A stretch of DNA of 12,718 nucleotides from an uncultured Lachnoanaerobaculum sp. (GTDB lineage Bacteria; Bacillota; Clostridia; Lachnospirales; Lachnospiraceae), in assembly GCA_916720285.1 (NCBI GenBank), contig CAKAQP010000055.1:1-12718 (forward strand), read 5' to 3'. Positions 1-6,580 of the stretch are shown here, in pieces. The notes under the pieces are model-generated. The model did no database searches. It was not told the DNA's origin and worked only from the letters and a program-made list of their open reading frames with translations. The translations under genes and the position numbers were made by a program. The first letter of the stretch is position 1, and each line of letters begins with the position of its first letter.

Positions 1-1
1 T

Positions 2-52
2 AAACTTGAGCCTAATGAAATAAAATGGTTTGAAATAGAGGGGAAAGTATGA
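2..52 (+). CDS. C-terminal end of an unidentified upstream gene (partial)
   Basis: An open frame enters from the left edge and encodes KLEPNEIKWFEIEGKV before a TGA at 50-52. The TGA overlaps the ATG of the next gene at 49-51 (ATGA), the usual sign of translational coupling in an operon. Sixteen residues are too few to name the protein. The Leu-x-Pro-x-Glu-Ile-x-Trp pattern resembles the last beta strand of C-terminal sandwich domains in many carbohydrate-active enzymes. Because the next gene is NahK-like, a GH112-type galactosyl-N-acetylhexosamine phosphorylase is a possible but unproven identity. Confidence 0.5.
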   Translation, partial: KLEPNEIKWFEIEGKV

Positions 53-1137
53 GATCAAGTATAATAGAAGTATTGCAGCAATATGATAATTTTACTGAAC
101 TAAAAGAGTTTTCGGAGTATGGTAACGGTCATATAAATGATACCTATCTTCTGGATTATGAGGGTATCGGTAAGATTATTTTACAAAAGATAAATAAATC
201 AATATTTAAAGAGCCGAAGAAGCTTATGGAAAATATTGCCTTGGTAACCTCATTTTTAAGAGATAAGATTGAAAAAAACGGTGGAGATCCGGACCGAGAG
301 ACTCTAAATCTTATAAAGACCAAAGACGGACAAAGCTTTTACGAAGACAGTAAAGGAGATATTTGGCGAGCTTATAATTTTATATCGGATACTATATGCT
401 ATGAACAGGTTACAAACGCTAAAGAGTTTTATGAGTCAGGCTTTGCTTTCGGGAATTTTCAAAATCTTTTGGCAGACTTTCCGGTAAATAAACTTAGTGA
501 AGTTATCAAAAACTTCCATAATACTGAGGACAGATTTGCTACATTTAAAGCACAGATAAATGAAGATCCTTTGGGCAGAGTAAAGGATGTAAAAGATGAG
601 ATAGACTTTTTCTTAAACAGAGAGGAATATACCCATATCTTTAACAGAGCACTTGCAAATAATGAGATTTCTTTGAAGGTTACACATAATGATACCAAGC
701 TTAATAATATTTTATTTGATAAAGATACAAAGAAGGCTTTATGTGTAATAGACCTTGACACTATAATGCCGGGAGTTGCAGCTTTTGACTTTGGTGATTC
801 CATTCGTTTCGGTGCAAATAAAGGGCTTGAGGATGAGCCGGATCTGTCAAAAGTAGGTCTTGATATTGAGCTGTTTGAAGCTTTTACAAGAGGATTTTTG
901 GAAGCTTGCGGTAAGAGTTTAAATAAAAGAGAGATTGAACTTTTGCATATGGGAGCCATAGTAATGACTTATGAATGTGGTATAAGATTTTTGGGAGATT
1001 ATATTGCAGGTGATAAGTATTTTAAGATAGCAAGAGAAAATCATAATCTTGACCGTGCAAGAACTCAAATAAAGCTTATTTCGGATATGGAAGAACATAT
1101 TGAAGAGATGAAAAAGATTGTAGAAAAGTATATTTAG
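49..1137 (+). CDS. APH-fold phosphotransferase, N-acetylhexosamine 1-kinase (NahK)-like
   Basis: This 362-residue protein belongs to the aminoglycoside phosphotransferase/choline kinase fold and most resembles NahK-type anomeric sugar kinases, which use ATP to make GlcNAc-1-P or GalNAc-1-P in the cytoplasm. The N-lobe has GNGHINDTY at residues 25-33, likely the nucleotide loop, followed by an ILQKIN strand. The Brenner motif is H213-N-D215-x4-N220, with D215 as predicted catalytic base and N220 as a metal ligand. The metal-binding DLD follows at 235-237. The length fits NahK (about 360 residues). The ATG overlaps the preceding stop and has GAGGGG upstream at 38-43, so it is probably coupled to the upstream gene. 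No transmembrane segment is seen. The family is secure; the GlcNAc/GalNAc substrate is inferred from overall likeness, and a different sugar or small alcohol is possible. Confidence 0.75.
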   Translation: MRSSIIEVLQQYDNFTELKEFSEYGNGHINDTYLLDYEGIGKIILQKINKSIFKEPKKLMENIALVTSFLRDKIEKNGGDPDRETLNLIKTKDGQSFYEDSKGDIWRAYNFISDTICYEQVTNAKEFYESGFAFGNFQNLLADFPVNKLSEVIKNFHNTEDRFATFKAQINEDPLGRVKDVKDEIDFFLNREEYTHIFNRALANNEISLKVTHNDTKLNNILFDKDTKKALCVIDLDTIMPGVAAFDFGDSIRFGANKGLEDEPDLSKVGLDIELFEAFTRGFLEACGKSLNKREIELLHMGAIVMTYECGIRFLGDYIAGDKYFKIARENHNLDRARTQIKLISDMEEHIEEMKKIVEKYI

Positions 1138-1150
1138 TTTATGAGTTGAA

Positions 1151-1186
1151 AGCCACAAGTGTAACAAAAACATTTGTGGCTGTTTA
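1151..1186 (+). terminator. Probable rho-independent terminator after the NahK-like kinase
   Basis: AGCCACAAGTG (1151-1161) pairs with CATTTGTGGCT (1171-1181) through 11 positions including one G-U wobble, with a 9-nt loop rich in A. Only a short broken T stretch (GTTTAT) follows, so termination may be partial and aroK could receive read-through. Confidence 0.55.
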
Positions 1187-1205
1187 TAGAAACGGATACT
1201 GATAT

Positions 1206-1715
1206 ATGTTAAATAAAAAAATTATACTTTGCGGCTTTATGGCGAGCGGAAAGACAACTGTAGGAAGAGCGTTGGCAAAGGAGATTTCTACTCATTATAT
1301 AGATACCGATGAGCTCTTGATAGAGACCTATGAAATGGATATACCTACTATATTTGAAAAACACGGTGAGAATCATTTTAGAGATTTGGAGCATGATATA
1401 GCTAAAAAGGTTTCCAAAATGCCTGACGGAGTTATTTCCACAGGCGGAGGAATGCTTACATTTGACAGAAACGGTGAGGTTTTAAAAAAAGGTGGCATTA
1501 TCATATGTCTTGTAAGGGATTTTGACAGGATATATGAAGACCTGCTCTCGGATACGAACAGACCGCTTGCAAGAGATAAATCAAAGGAAGAACTTAAGCA
1601 GATGTATGATATGAGGATTTCAAAGTATAAAAAGTATGCAGACTATACTGTTGAGAATAACGGCAGCGTGGAGGACTGTGTAAAAAAGATAATATCCATT
1701 ATTGACGTAAATTAA
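1206..1715 (+). CDS. aroK: Shikimate kinase
   Basis: The protein (169 residues, typical for the family) catalyses ATP-dependent 3-phosphorylation of shikimate, the fifth step of the chorismate pathway, in the cytosol. Diagnostic features appear in order: Walker A GFMASGKT at residues 10-17; the D33-x-D35 pair, whose second Asp binds shikimate; F58-R59, the shikimate-contacting Arg; STGGGM at 78-83, the Walker B-like glycine motif; lid Arg119 in NRPLA; and Arg137 in RISKY near the C-terminus. All expected catalytic residues are present. The ATG at 1206 has no clear Shine-Dalgarno sequence, which is unusual beside its neighbours and suggests weak translation. No other aromatic-pathway gene is in the window. 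The last codons of aroK contain the -35 box of the uvrA promoter. Confidence 0.93.
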   Translation: MLNKKIILCGFMASGKTTVGRALAKEISTHYIDTDELLIETYEMDIPTIFEKHGENHFRDLEHDIAKKVSKMPDGVISTGGGMLTFDRNGEVLKKGGIIICLVRDFDRIYEDLLSDTNRPLARDKSKEELKQMYDMRISKYKKYADYTVENNGSVEDCVKKIISIIDVN

Positions 1716-1730
1716 AATAAATTATATACT
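1702..1730 (+). promoter_or_regulatory. Sigma-A promoter of uvrA
   Basis: TTGACG (1702-1707) and TATACT (1725-1730) are separated by exactly 17 nt. Each hexamer departs from consensus at one position. The -35 lies inside the end of aroK. The expected start is near 1737, giving an uvrA leader of about 43 nt. Confidence 0.75.
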
Positions 1731-1734
1731 GTTA

Positions 1735-1748
1735 CGAAAGTATGTTCG
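1735..1748 (+). promoter_or_regulatory. LexA (SOS) box at the uvrA promoter
   Basis: CGAAAGTATGTTCG matches 11 of the 13 specified positions of the Bacillus-type SOS box CGAAC-RNRY-GTTYC, and 12 of 14 of the symmetrical form CGAACATATGTTCG. It begins four bases after the -10 and covers the predicted transcription start, a good place for LexA repression. uvrA is a classical SOS gene, so the context supports the call. Confidence 0.65.
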
Positions 1749-1762
1749 AACTGTTCGAACAT
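1742..1762. repeat. Perfect 21-bp palindrome with tandem GTTCGAAC
   Basis: ATGTTCGAAC (1742-1751) and GTTCGAACAT (1753-1762) are exact inverted copies around T1752, and also contain GTTCGAAC twice as a direct repeat. The palindrome overlaps the right half of the SOS box and lies in the uvrA leader just before GGAGAG (1769-1774). No T-run follows, so it is not a terminator. It may extend the LexA operator or form a leader hairpin. Confidence 0.6.
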
Positions 1763-1779
1763 GTTTATGGAGAGATGTA

Positions 1780-4602
1780 ATGGATACAAAGTATATAAAA
1801 ATAAGAGGTGCCAACGAGCACAATTTAAAAAATATATCAGTGGACATACCAAGAGGAGAATTGGTTGTTTTAACAGGGCTTTCCGGTTCCGGAAAGTCCT
1901 CTTTGGCGTTCGATACCATATATGCCGAGGGACAAAGAAGATATATGGAGTCAATGTCTTCATATGCCAGAATGTTTCTGGGACAGATGGAAAAGCCTGA
2001 TGTGGAAAGTATAGAGGGGCTCTCCCCTGCGATTTCAATAGACCAAAAGTCTACAAACAGAAACCCGAGGTCTACAGTGGGTACTGTTACGGAGATTTAT
2101 GATTACCTTAGACTTTTGTATGCAAGAATAGGTATTCCTCATTGTCCTTGTTGCGGTAAGGAGATACATAGACAGAGTATTGATCAGATGGTCGACAGAG
2201 TGCTCACTCTTCCCGATAAGACCAAGTTTATGATACTTGCACCTGTGGTAAAGGGCAAAAAGGGAAGACATGAGAAGGTACTTGAAAGTGCCAAAAAATC
2301 AGGCTATGTACGTGCTATGATTGATGGAAATATGTATGAACTCAGCGAGGAGATTACACTGGAAAAGAATATCAAGCACAGCATTGATATTGTAATAGAC
2401 AGACTTTCAGTAAAGGAAAATATAGAAAAAAGACTTACAGATTCATTGGAAGCTGCTCTAAATCTTGGTGGCGGCTATGCGACAATTGATGTGATAGACG
2501 GTGAGCCTATGAAGTTTTCACAAAACTTTGCCTGTCCTGACTGCGGTATTTCAATTGATGAGGTGGAGCCGCGAACATTTTCATTTAACAATCCCTTCGG
2601 AGCCTGCCCTGACTGTGCAGGACTTGGATACACCATGGAATTTGATGAGGATCTGATGATTCCTGATAAATCACTTTCTATAAATCAGGGAGCTATAATA
2701 GTACTTGGTTGGCAAAGCAGCAATGATAAAAAAAGCTTCAGTAATGCTATGCTTAGAGCCTTGGCGGAAAAGTTTAACTTCAGTCTGGATACACCTTTTG
2801 AGGATTATCCGAAGGAAATACATGATATATTGATTTACGGTACCACCGAGCAGGTGGATGTAGCCTATACAGGCCAGAGAGGAAGCGGAGTATATCCTGT
2901 TATATTTGAAGGCCTTATAAAAAATATGGAAAAGCGTTACAGAGAGACCTTTTCACAGTCTGCCAAGGAAGAGTATGAGCAATATATGAGAATTGCGCCA
3001 TGTAAGTCATGTGGTGGAAGAAGACTTAAAAAAGAGGCTCTGGCTGTAACTCTTGGCGGCAAAAATATTTATGATGCTACAGATGCATCTATTACGGATT
3101 TTAGAAACTTTATAGATTCTTTGGAGCTTACAAAGATGCAGGAAGCTATAGGAGCATTAATTTTAAAGGAGATCAGAGCCAGAGTTTCATTTCTTATAGA
3201 TGTAGGCCTTGACTATCTAAGCCTTACAAGAGCGACAGGTACACTTAGCGGCGGTGAAGCACAAAGAATAAGGCTTGCTACTCAGATAGGTTCAGGCCTT
3301 GTAGGTGTGGCATACATACTGGATGAGCCCAGTATCGGACTTCATCAAAGGGATAATGACAAGCTTCTTGCTACTTTGAAGCATCTAAGAGATTTAGGAA
3401 ATTCCGTTTTGGTGGTGGAGCATGATGAAGACACTATGATGGAAGCCGACTATATAGTGGACATAGGACCGGGAGCCGGAAGTCATGGCGGTGAGGTGGT
3501 AGCTACAGGTACTGCCAAGGAAATAATGGCAAATCACAATTCCATTACCGGTAAATATCTTTCAGGTGAGATAAAGATAGATGTACCAAAGAGTAGAAGA
3601 ACACCTACAGGTTGGCTTAAAGTAAAGGGTGCGGCTCAAAACAATCTAAAAAATATAAATGTAGATATACCTACAGGAGTAATGACCTGTGTTACAGGTG
3701 TTTCAGGCTCAGGTAAGTCTTCTTTGGTAAATGAAATAGTATATAAGGCATTGGCAAAGAAACTGAACCGTGCTCATACTATTCCGGGCAAGTATAAGTC
3801 TATAGAGGGTGTAGAGCAGCTTGATAAGGTAATTGCAATAGACCAGTCACCGATAGGAAGAACTCCAAGATCAAATCCTGCCACATATACAGGGGTATTT
3901 GATATGATCAGAGATCTATTTGCGGCAACTCAGGATGCCAAGATGAGAGGATATAAGAAGGGTAGATTCAGTTTCAATGTAAAGGGTGGAAGATGTGAGA
4001 GCTGTTCCGGTGACGGCATTATAAAGATAGAGATGCATTTCCTACCTGATGTGTATGTACCATGTGAAGTCTGTGGCGGAAAGAGATACAACAGAGAAAC
4101 TTTGGAAGTAAAGTACAAGGGAAAATCCATATATGATGTACTGGATATGACTGTGGAAGAAGCATTGACCTTCTTTGAAAATGTGCCTACTATAGCAAGG
4201 AAAATACAGACATTGTATGATGTAGGTCTTTCTTATATCAAACTTGGTCAGCCGTCTACAGAGCTGAGCGGTGGAGAGGCACAGAGAATAAAGCTTGCAA
4301 CCGAGCTTTCAAAGAGAGCTACAGGAAAGACTATTTATATTCTGGACGAGCCTACTACGGGACTGCATTTTGCAGATGTACATAAGCTTGTTGAGATACT
4401 TAGAAGACTCTCAGACAGTGGAAATACGGTACTCGTAATAGAGCATAATTTGGATGTTATAAAATGTGCAGATTATATAATAGATATAGGTCCCGAAGGC
4501 GGTGCAGGAGGTGGCGAAGTGGTAGCTACAGGTACACCTGAGGAGATAGCTGATATAGAAAAGTCATATACAGGAAAATATGTAAAGAGATACTTAGACT
4601 AA
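1780..4602 (+). CDS. uvrA: Excinuclease ABC subunit A (UvrA)
   Basis: UvrA is the damage-sensing ATPase of nucleotide excision repair; a UvrA dimer with UvrB scans DNA and loads UvrB at lesions. The length of 940 residues is canonical. Two ABC modules are complete: Walker A GLSGSGKS at 33-40 with signature LSGGE at 489-493 and Walker B D515-E516; then Walker A GVSGSGKS at 640-647 with signature LSGGE at 829-833 and D856-E857. Zinc-binding cysteines are all present: C252/C255 with C276/C279, and C739/C742 with C762/C765 (the CxxC-x19-CxxC finger), plus CxxC pairs at 122/125 and 408/411. The start is supported by GGAGAG at 1769-1774. It follows aroK with its own SOS-type promoter. uvrB, often adjacent, is not next to it here: upstream is aroK and downstream is dps. 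Confidence 0.98.
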   Translation: MDTKYIKIRGANEHNLKNISVDIPRGELVVLTGLSGSGKSSLAFDTIYAEGQRRYMESMSSYARMFLGQMEKPDVESIEGLSPAISIDQKSTNRNPRSTVGTVTEIYDYLRLLYARIGIPHCPCCGKEIHRQSIDQMVDRVLTLPDKTKFMILAPVVKGKKGRHEKVLESAKKSGYVRAMIDGNMYELSEEITLEKNIKHSIDIVIDRLSVKENIEKRLTDSLEAALNLGGGYATIDVIDGEPMKFSQNFACPDCGISIDEVEPRTFSFNNPFGACPDCAGLGYTMEFDEDLMIPDKSLSINQGAIIVLGWQSSNDKKSFSNAMLRALAEKFNFSLDTPFEDYPKEIHDILIYGTTEQVDVAYTGQRGSGVYPVIFEGLIKNMEKRYRETFSQSAKEEYEQYMRIAPCKSCGGRRLKKEALAVTLGGKNIYDATDASITDFRNFIDSLELTKMQEAIGALILKEIRARVSFLIDVGLDYLSLTRATGTLSGGEAQRIRLATQIGSGLVGVAYILDEPSIGLHQRDNDKLLATLKHLRDLGNSVLVVEHDEDTMMEADYIVDIGPGAGSHGGEVVATGTAKEIMANHNSITGKYLSGEIKIDVPKSRRTPTGWLKVKGAAQNNLKNINVDIPTGVMTCVTGVSGSGKSSLVNEIVYKALAKKLNRAHTIPGKYKSIEGVEQLDKVIAIDQSPIGRTPRSNPATYTGVFDMIRDLFAATQDAKMRGYKKGRFSFNVKGGRCESCSGDGIIKIEMHFLPDVYVPCEVCGGKRYNRETLEVKYKGKSIYDVLDMTVEEALTFFENVPTIARKIQTLYDVGLSYIKLGQPSTELSGGEAQRIKLATELSKRATGKTIYILDEPTTGLHFADVHKLVEILRRLSDSGNTVLVIEHNLDVIKCADYIIDIGPEGGAGGGEVVATGTPEEIADIEKSYTGKYVKRYLD

Positions 4603-4639
4603 AGTTATACAAGTATACTGTATACATTTGTTGGAAGTG

Positions 4640-4667
4640 TTGATTTTGTAGTATAAAATGATAGAAT
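4640..4667 (+). promoter_or_regulatory. Candidate promoter for dps
   Basis: TTGATT (4640-4645) and TAGAAT (4662-4667) are spaced by 16 nt. The hexamers are fair but the region is very AT-rich and alternatives exist, such as TTGTAT (4707-4712) with TAAATA (4729-4734), also spaced by 16. The choice is uncertain. Confidence 0.35.
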
Positions 4668-4697
4668 AGAATTGCCTCTTGATAGAGACTATCATTT
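4656..4697 (+). repeat. Inverted repeat upstream of dps
   Basis: AAATGATAG (4656-4664) is exactly complementary to CTATCATTT (4689-4697), with a 24-nt interval that can itself fold as CTCT-TGAT-AGAG (4676-4687). No T-run follows. It overlaps the candidate -10 at 4662-4667, so it could be an operator or, if transcription begins upstream, a structured leader of dps mRNA. Confidence 0.4.
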
Positions 4698-4766
4698 CAA
4701 AAGGGATTGTATGAGAATTATAAAAGTTTAAATACAGTTTCTTATGAAAAGTTGGAGGTGATAGAA

Positions 4767-4883
4767 ATGGATTGCATAAATGGTATTGTTTTGCAGAAAG
4801 GAATATTTTATGAAACAGGAATTGCTTGCAAAAATGAATGCTTATTTAGCAAATCAGGAGATTATGTACATCAAACTACATAA
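4767..4883 (+). CDS. Possible small ORF overlapping the dps start (38 aa)
   Basis: An ATG at 4767 is preceded by GGAGGTGA (4754-4761), the best Shine-Dalgarno match near dps. It opens a 38-codon frame starting MDCINGIVLQKGIF and ending at TAA 4881-4883. The frame is +1 relative to dps and overlaps its first 24 codons. The peptide has three cysteines, no evident signal peptide or known motif, and I do not recognise it. It could be a leader peptide tuning dps translation, or chance. The quality of the ribosome site is the only positive evidence. Confidence 0.3.
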   Translation: MDCINGIVLQKGIFYETGIACKNECLFSKSGDYVHQTT

Positions 4884-5253
4884 TATGCACTGGAATCTGA
4901 AGGGACACGGATTTTTCACTCTTCATTCCAAACTGGAGGAATATTATGATCAGACAGCCGAGATTATTGATGAGGTAGCTGAGAGAATACTTGCTAAGGA
5001 TGCTCTACCGATAGCTAACTTAAAAGAAGCGTTGGAAATTAGCAAGGTAAAGGAACTTCCCGACAAAGCCATCAACATTGACGAGGCTATTCGCATACTC
5101 ACTATCGATGTTGAATACTGGGTAAACGATTCAAAGGAAATCGTGGAATTGGCTGATAAGGAAGGTGATGTTGTTACCGCAGATATCTTTACAGGCTATG
5201 TAAAAGAATATGAGAAGACATTGTGGATGCTTAAGGCATTTGCACAAAACTAA
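4810..5253 (+). CDS. dps: Dps-family ferritin-like DNA-protection protein
   Basis: Dps proteins form hollow dodecamers that oxidise Fe(II), often with hydrogen peroxide, store the ferric core and shield DNA from hydroxyl radicals. With the start at 4810 the product has 147 residues, a usual Dps length. The inter-subunit ferroxidase ligands are intact: H27 in NMHWNLKG, H39 in FFTLH, and D54 and E58 in IIDEVAER, with the same spacing as Listeria Dps. I chose ATG 4810 because AAAGGAA lies six bases upstream (4797-4803); an in-frame ATG at 4780 would add ten residues unlike the family and has no good ribosome site. The gene appears monocistronic, with a 207-bp leader region behind uvrA and a strong terminator after it. 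Oxidative-stress control (PerR in Bacillus) is known for relatives; no convincing PerR box is visible here. Confidence 0.9.
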   Translation: MKQELLAKMNAYLANQEIMYIKLHNMHWNLKGHGFFTLHSKLEEYYDQTAEIIDEVAERILAKDALPIANLKEALEISKVKELPDKAINIDEAIRILTIDVEYWVNDSKEIVELADKEGDVVTADIFTGYVKEYEKTLWMLKAFAQN

Positions 5254-5268
5254 ACACTAAAAAAGCTC

Positions 5269-5298
5269 AAGGCACAGTCGAAACCGGCTGTGCCTTTT
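5269..5298. terminator. Bidirectional rho-independent terminator between dps and the nitroreductase gene
   Basis: AAGGCACAGTCG (5269-5280) pairs with CGGCTGTGCCTT (5285-5296) over 12 positions (one G-U wobble) around the loop AAAC. On the + strand the stem runs into TTTT; on the - strand GAGC and then six T follow. It can stop transcription from both converging genes. Confidence 0.9.
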
Positions 5299-5304
5299 AA
5301 AAAT

Positions 5305-6171
5305 TTAAATATCCAGAGCAGCTACCAAAGTATAGTCACTTGGATTTTTAAAATCATGTTTGATATTTGAAACATCAAGGCTCCAGTTTCCGATTCCCGA
5401 ATACTTTGATGACAATATCATATGAAAGTTGAGCATTGCGGCACCGAGTCCCAACAGATTGTCATTCTTTGTAACCACTTCGTCAAATTTATTAAATAAA
5501 TAAACATGAGTTCCGTTTATAACGAAGCGATAATTTTGATGATTCAAAAAGCTTGGTGAAAGGCTGGCTGCATAAAGTGCATCGGCAATAACAGGGTCCG
5601 CATATTCATCATCAAAATTATAAGGGGTATCAAAATCGGAATCAAATGCCAAAGCGGTAACTGCAATCTTTGGAGCAATATGTCCTGATTTGCTGCTGAT
5701 ACTTACATTAGAAGGTGAGTGTATGTCGAGCTTTGTAGTATCCTTTTCTTTTTTGCCATATCCGAATGCAACCATAGCGGCTATATCCATGTCGGACTCG
5801 ATAAGCAAGACCTTCTTTACCATTTCACTGTCATCACAAGTCAAAAAACATGACGACAATCCCATTTCTTCAAGTTTTAAAATAATATGTTCAGCCATAA
5901 ATCCTGCATTTACAAGATAATTATCTTTATTTTCAGATAAAATAACAAGGTAAGCAGGAGCATTAAAGGCATTTCCACGATATCCTGCCACACCTGAAAG
6001 TCTTTGAGCGGTATCTTCTTTTGCGGCTATAAGCACTTTTGTATTTACATCGAAAAGCTTTTGAGCTGAATTAAAAAATCCTGTTATCTCATTTAATTTA
6101 GCTTGCTCAACAGGCTTTTTGAGAAAATCTCTTATAGAATTTCTCTTTTCAATAAGTTCTAAATAATTCAT
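5305..6171 (-). CDS. Nitroreductase family protein, TM1586-like (tandem-domain)
   Basis: This is a predicted FMN-dependent, NAD(P)H-using oxidoreductase of the nitroreductase superfamily; the physiological substrate is unknown. The 288-residue chain fits the TM1586 type, in which two nitroreductase-like halves lie in one polypeptide. The N-terminal half begins with EKRNSIRDF (residues 8-16), the phosphate-binding Arg-Ser-x-Arg-like motif of the family, and includes NAPAYLVIL and a helix NAGFMAEHIILKLEEMGL. The second half repeats the pattern with ALYAASLSPSFLNHQNYRF and LGLGAAMLNFHMIL, ending GIGNWSL. I chose the ATG at 6171 because GGAGGT (complement of 6181-6186) precedes it and the family begins here; the frame remains open upstream to 6294 but that extension lies across the promoter. 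The gene is monocistronic, divergent from the LacI-type regulator and convergent with dps. A redox or stress role beside dps is only inference. Confidence 0.82.
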   Translation of the reverse strand: MNYLELIEKRNSIRDFLKKPVEQAKLNEITGFFNSAQKLFDVNTKVLIAAKEDTAQRLSGVAGYRGNAFNAPAYLVILSENKDNYLVNAGFMAEHIILKLEEMGLSSCFLTCDDSEMVKKVLLIESDMDIAAMVAFGYGKKEKDTTKLDIHSPSNVSISSKSGHIAPKIAVTALAFDSDFDTPYNFDDEYADPVIADALYAASLSPSFLNHQNYRFVINGTHVYLFNKFDEVVTKNDNLLGLGAAMLNFHMILSSKYSGIGNWSLDVSNIKHDFKNPSDYTLVAALDI

Positions 6172-6219
6172 ACATTTATTACCTCCACAGTACAAATTCC
6201 AAAAGATTAAATTATATAT

Positions 6220-6248
6220 ATTATACAAAAAAAAGCCTGTAAGGTCAA
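6220..6248 (-). promoter_or_regulatory. Strong sigma-A promoter of the nitroreductase gene
   Basis: On the - strand, TTGACC (complement of 6243-6248) and a perfect TATAAT (complement of 6220-6225) are spaced by exactly 17 nt. The spacer contains a run of eight T. The predicted leader is about 40 nt, with GGAGGT before the ATG at 6171. High or constitutive expression is expected. Confidence 0.85.
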
Positions 6249-6537
6249 TTTTATATATGGTTTTATTTGAAAAACATATTGCAAAGGCATTCATTATCGA
6301 CTTTTTAAAGATAGTTTCTGAAAATAAAATTTTACTTTAGAGCTATGTAAGGATATAGAGAAAAATGCACAAAAAGTAAAATATATTATCTCTATATAAA
6401 ATCATAAAAAGTTAAAATAGCTAAAAATAATTAAAATAAAAATTTTGAAGGGAAATATGTACAATTATTTAAAGTAAGAATGGTAAATTCGCCTATATAC
6501 AAAAATGCATTAAGTGATATTATCATATTTATAGAAG

Positions 6538-6553
6538 ATGAAATCGGTTACAT
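6538..6553 (+). promoter_or_regulatory. Operator O1 upstream of the LacI-family gene (also cre-like)
   Basis: ATGAAATCGGTTACAT matches the reverse complement of the site at 7622-7637 in 15 of 16 positions and has the central CG typical of LacI-family operators. It also fits the CcpA cre consensus WTGNAANCGNWNNCAW. It ends 27 bases before the start codon, implying autoregulation. Confidence 0.75.
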
Positions 6554-6580
6554 AAATACTGATGCTGGGGTGGTTTTAAA

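Larger units (their letters stand above)
6172..6580. other. 409-bp divergent intergenic region
   Basis: This region separates the nitroreductase gene (-) from the LacI-type regulator (+). The left quarter holds the nitroreductase promoter and ribosome site. The right end holds the operator at 6538-6553 and the GGGGTGG ribosome site of the regulator. Between about 6250 and 6535 the DNA is extremely AT-rich with long A runs. No convincing ORF, RNA gene or riboswitch is seen, and no -35/-10 pair for the regulator stands out from the background. Confidence 0.6.

Noticed and set aside
4613..4625. GTATAC-T-GTATAC repeat just after uvrA
   Set aside because: Short AT-rich palindromes without a stable stem or T-run; not enough for a terminator or operator call.
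4718..4732. PerR-like box TTATAAAAGTTTAAA upstream of dps
   Set aside because: By eye only 10 of 15 positions match TTATAATTATTATAA, and such matches are expected by chance in very AT-rich DNA.
6172..6294. Upstream in-frame extension of the nitroreductase (41 residues)
   Set aside because: It contains the promoter and the SD, and family homology begins at the ATG at 6171.
6454..6476. Tiny frame MYNYLK after GAAGGGA in the divergent intergenic region
   Set aside because: Six codons in AT-rich sequence with nothing else in support.
6515..6525. TGATA-T-TATCA inverted repeat before the regulator gene
   Set aside because: Only five bases per arm in AT-rich DNA; no second copy was found near the operon.
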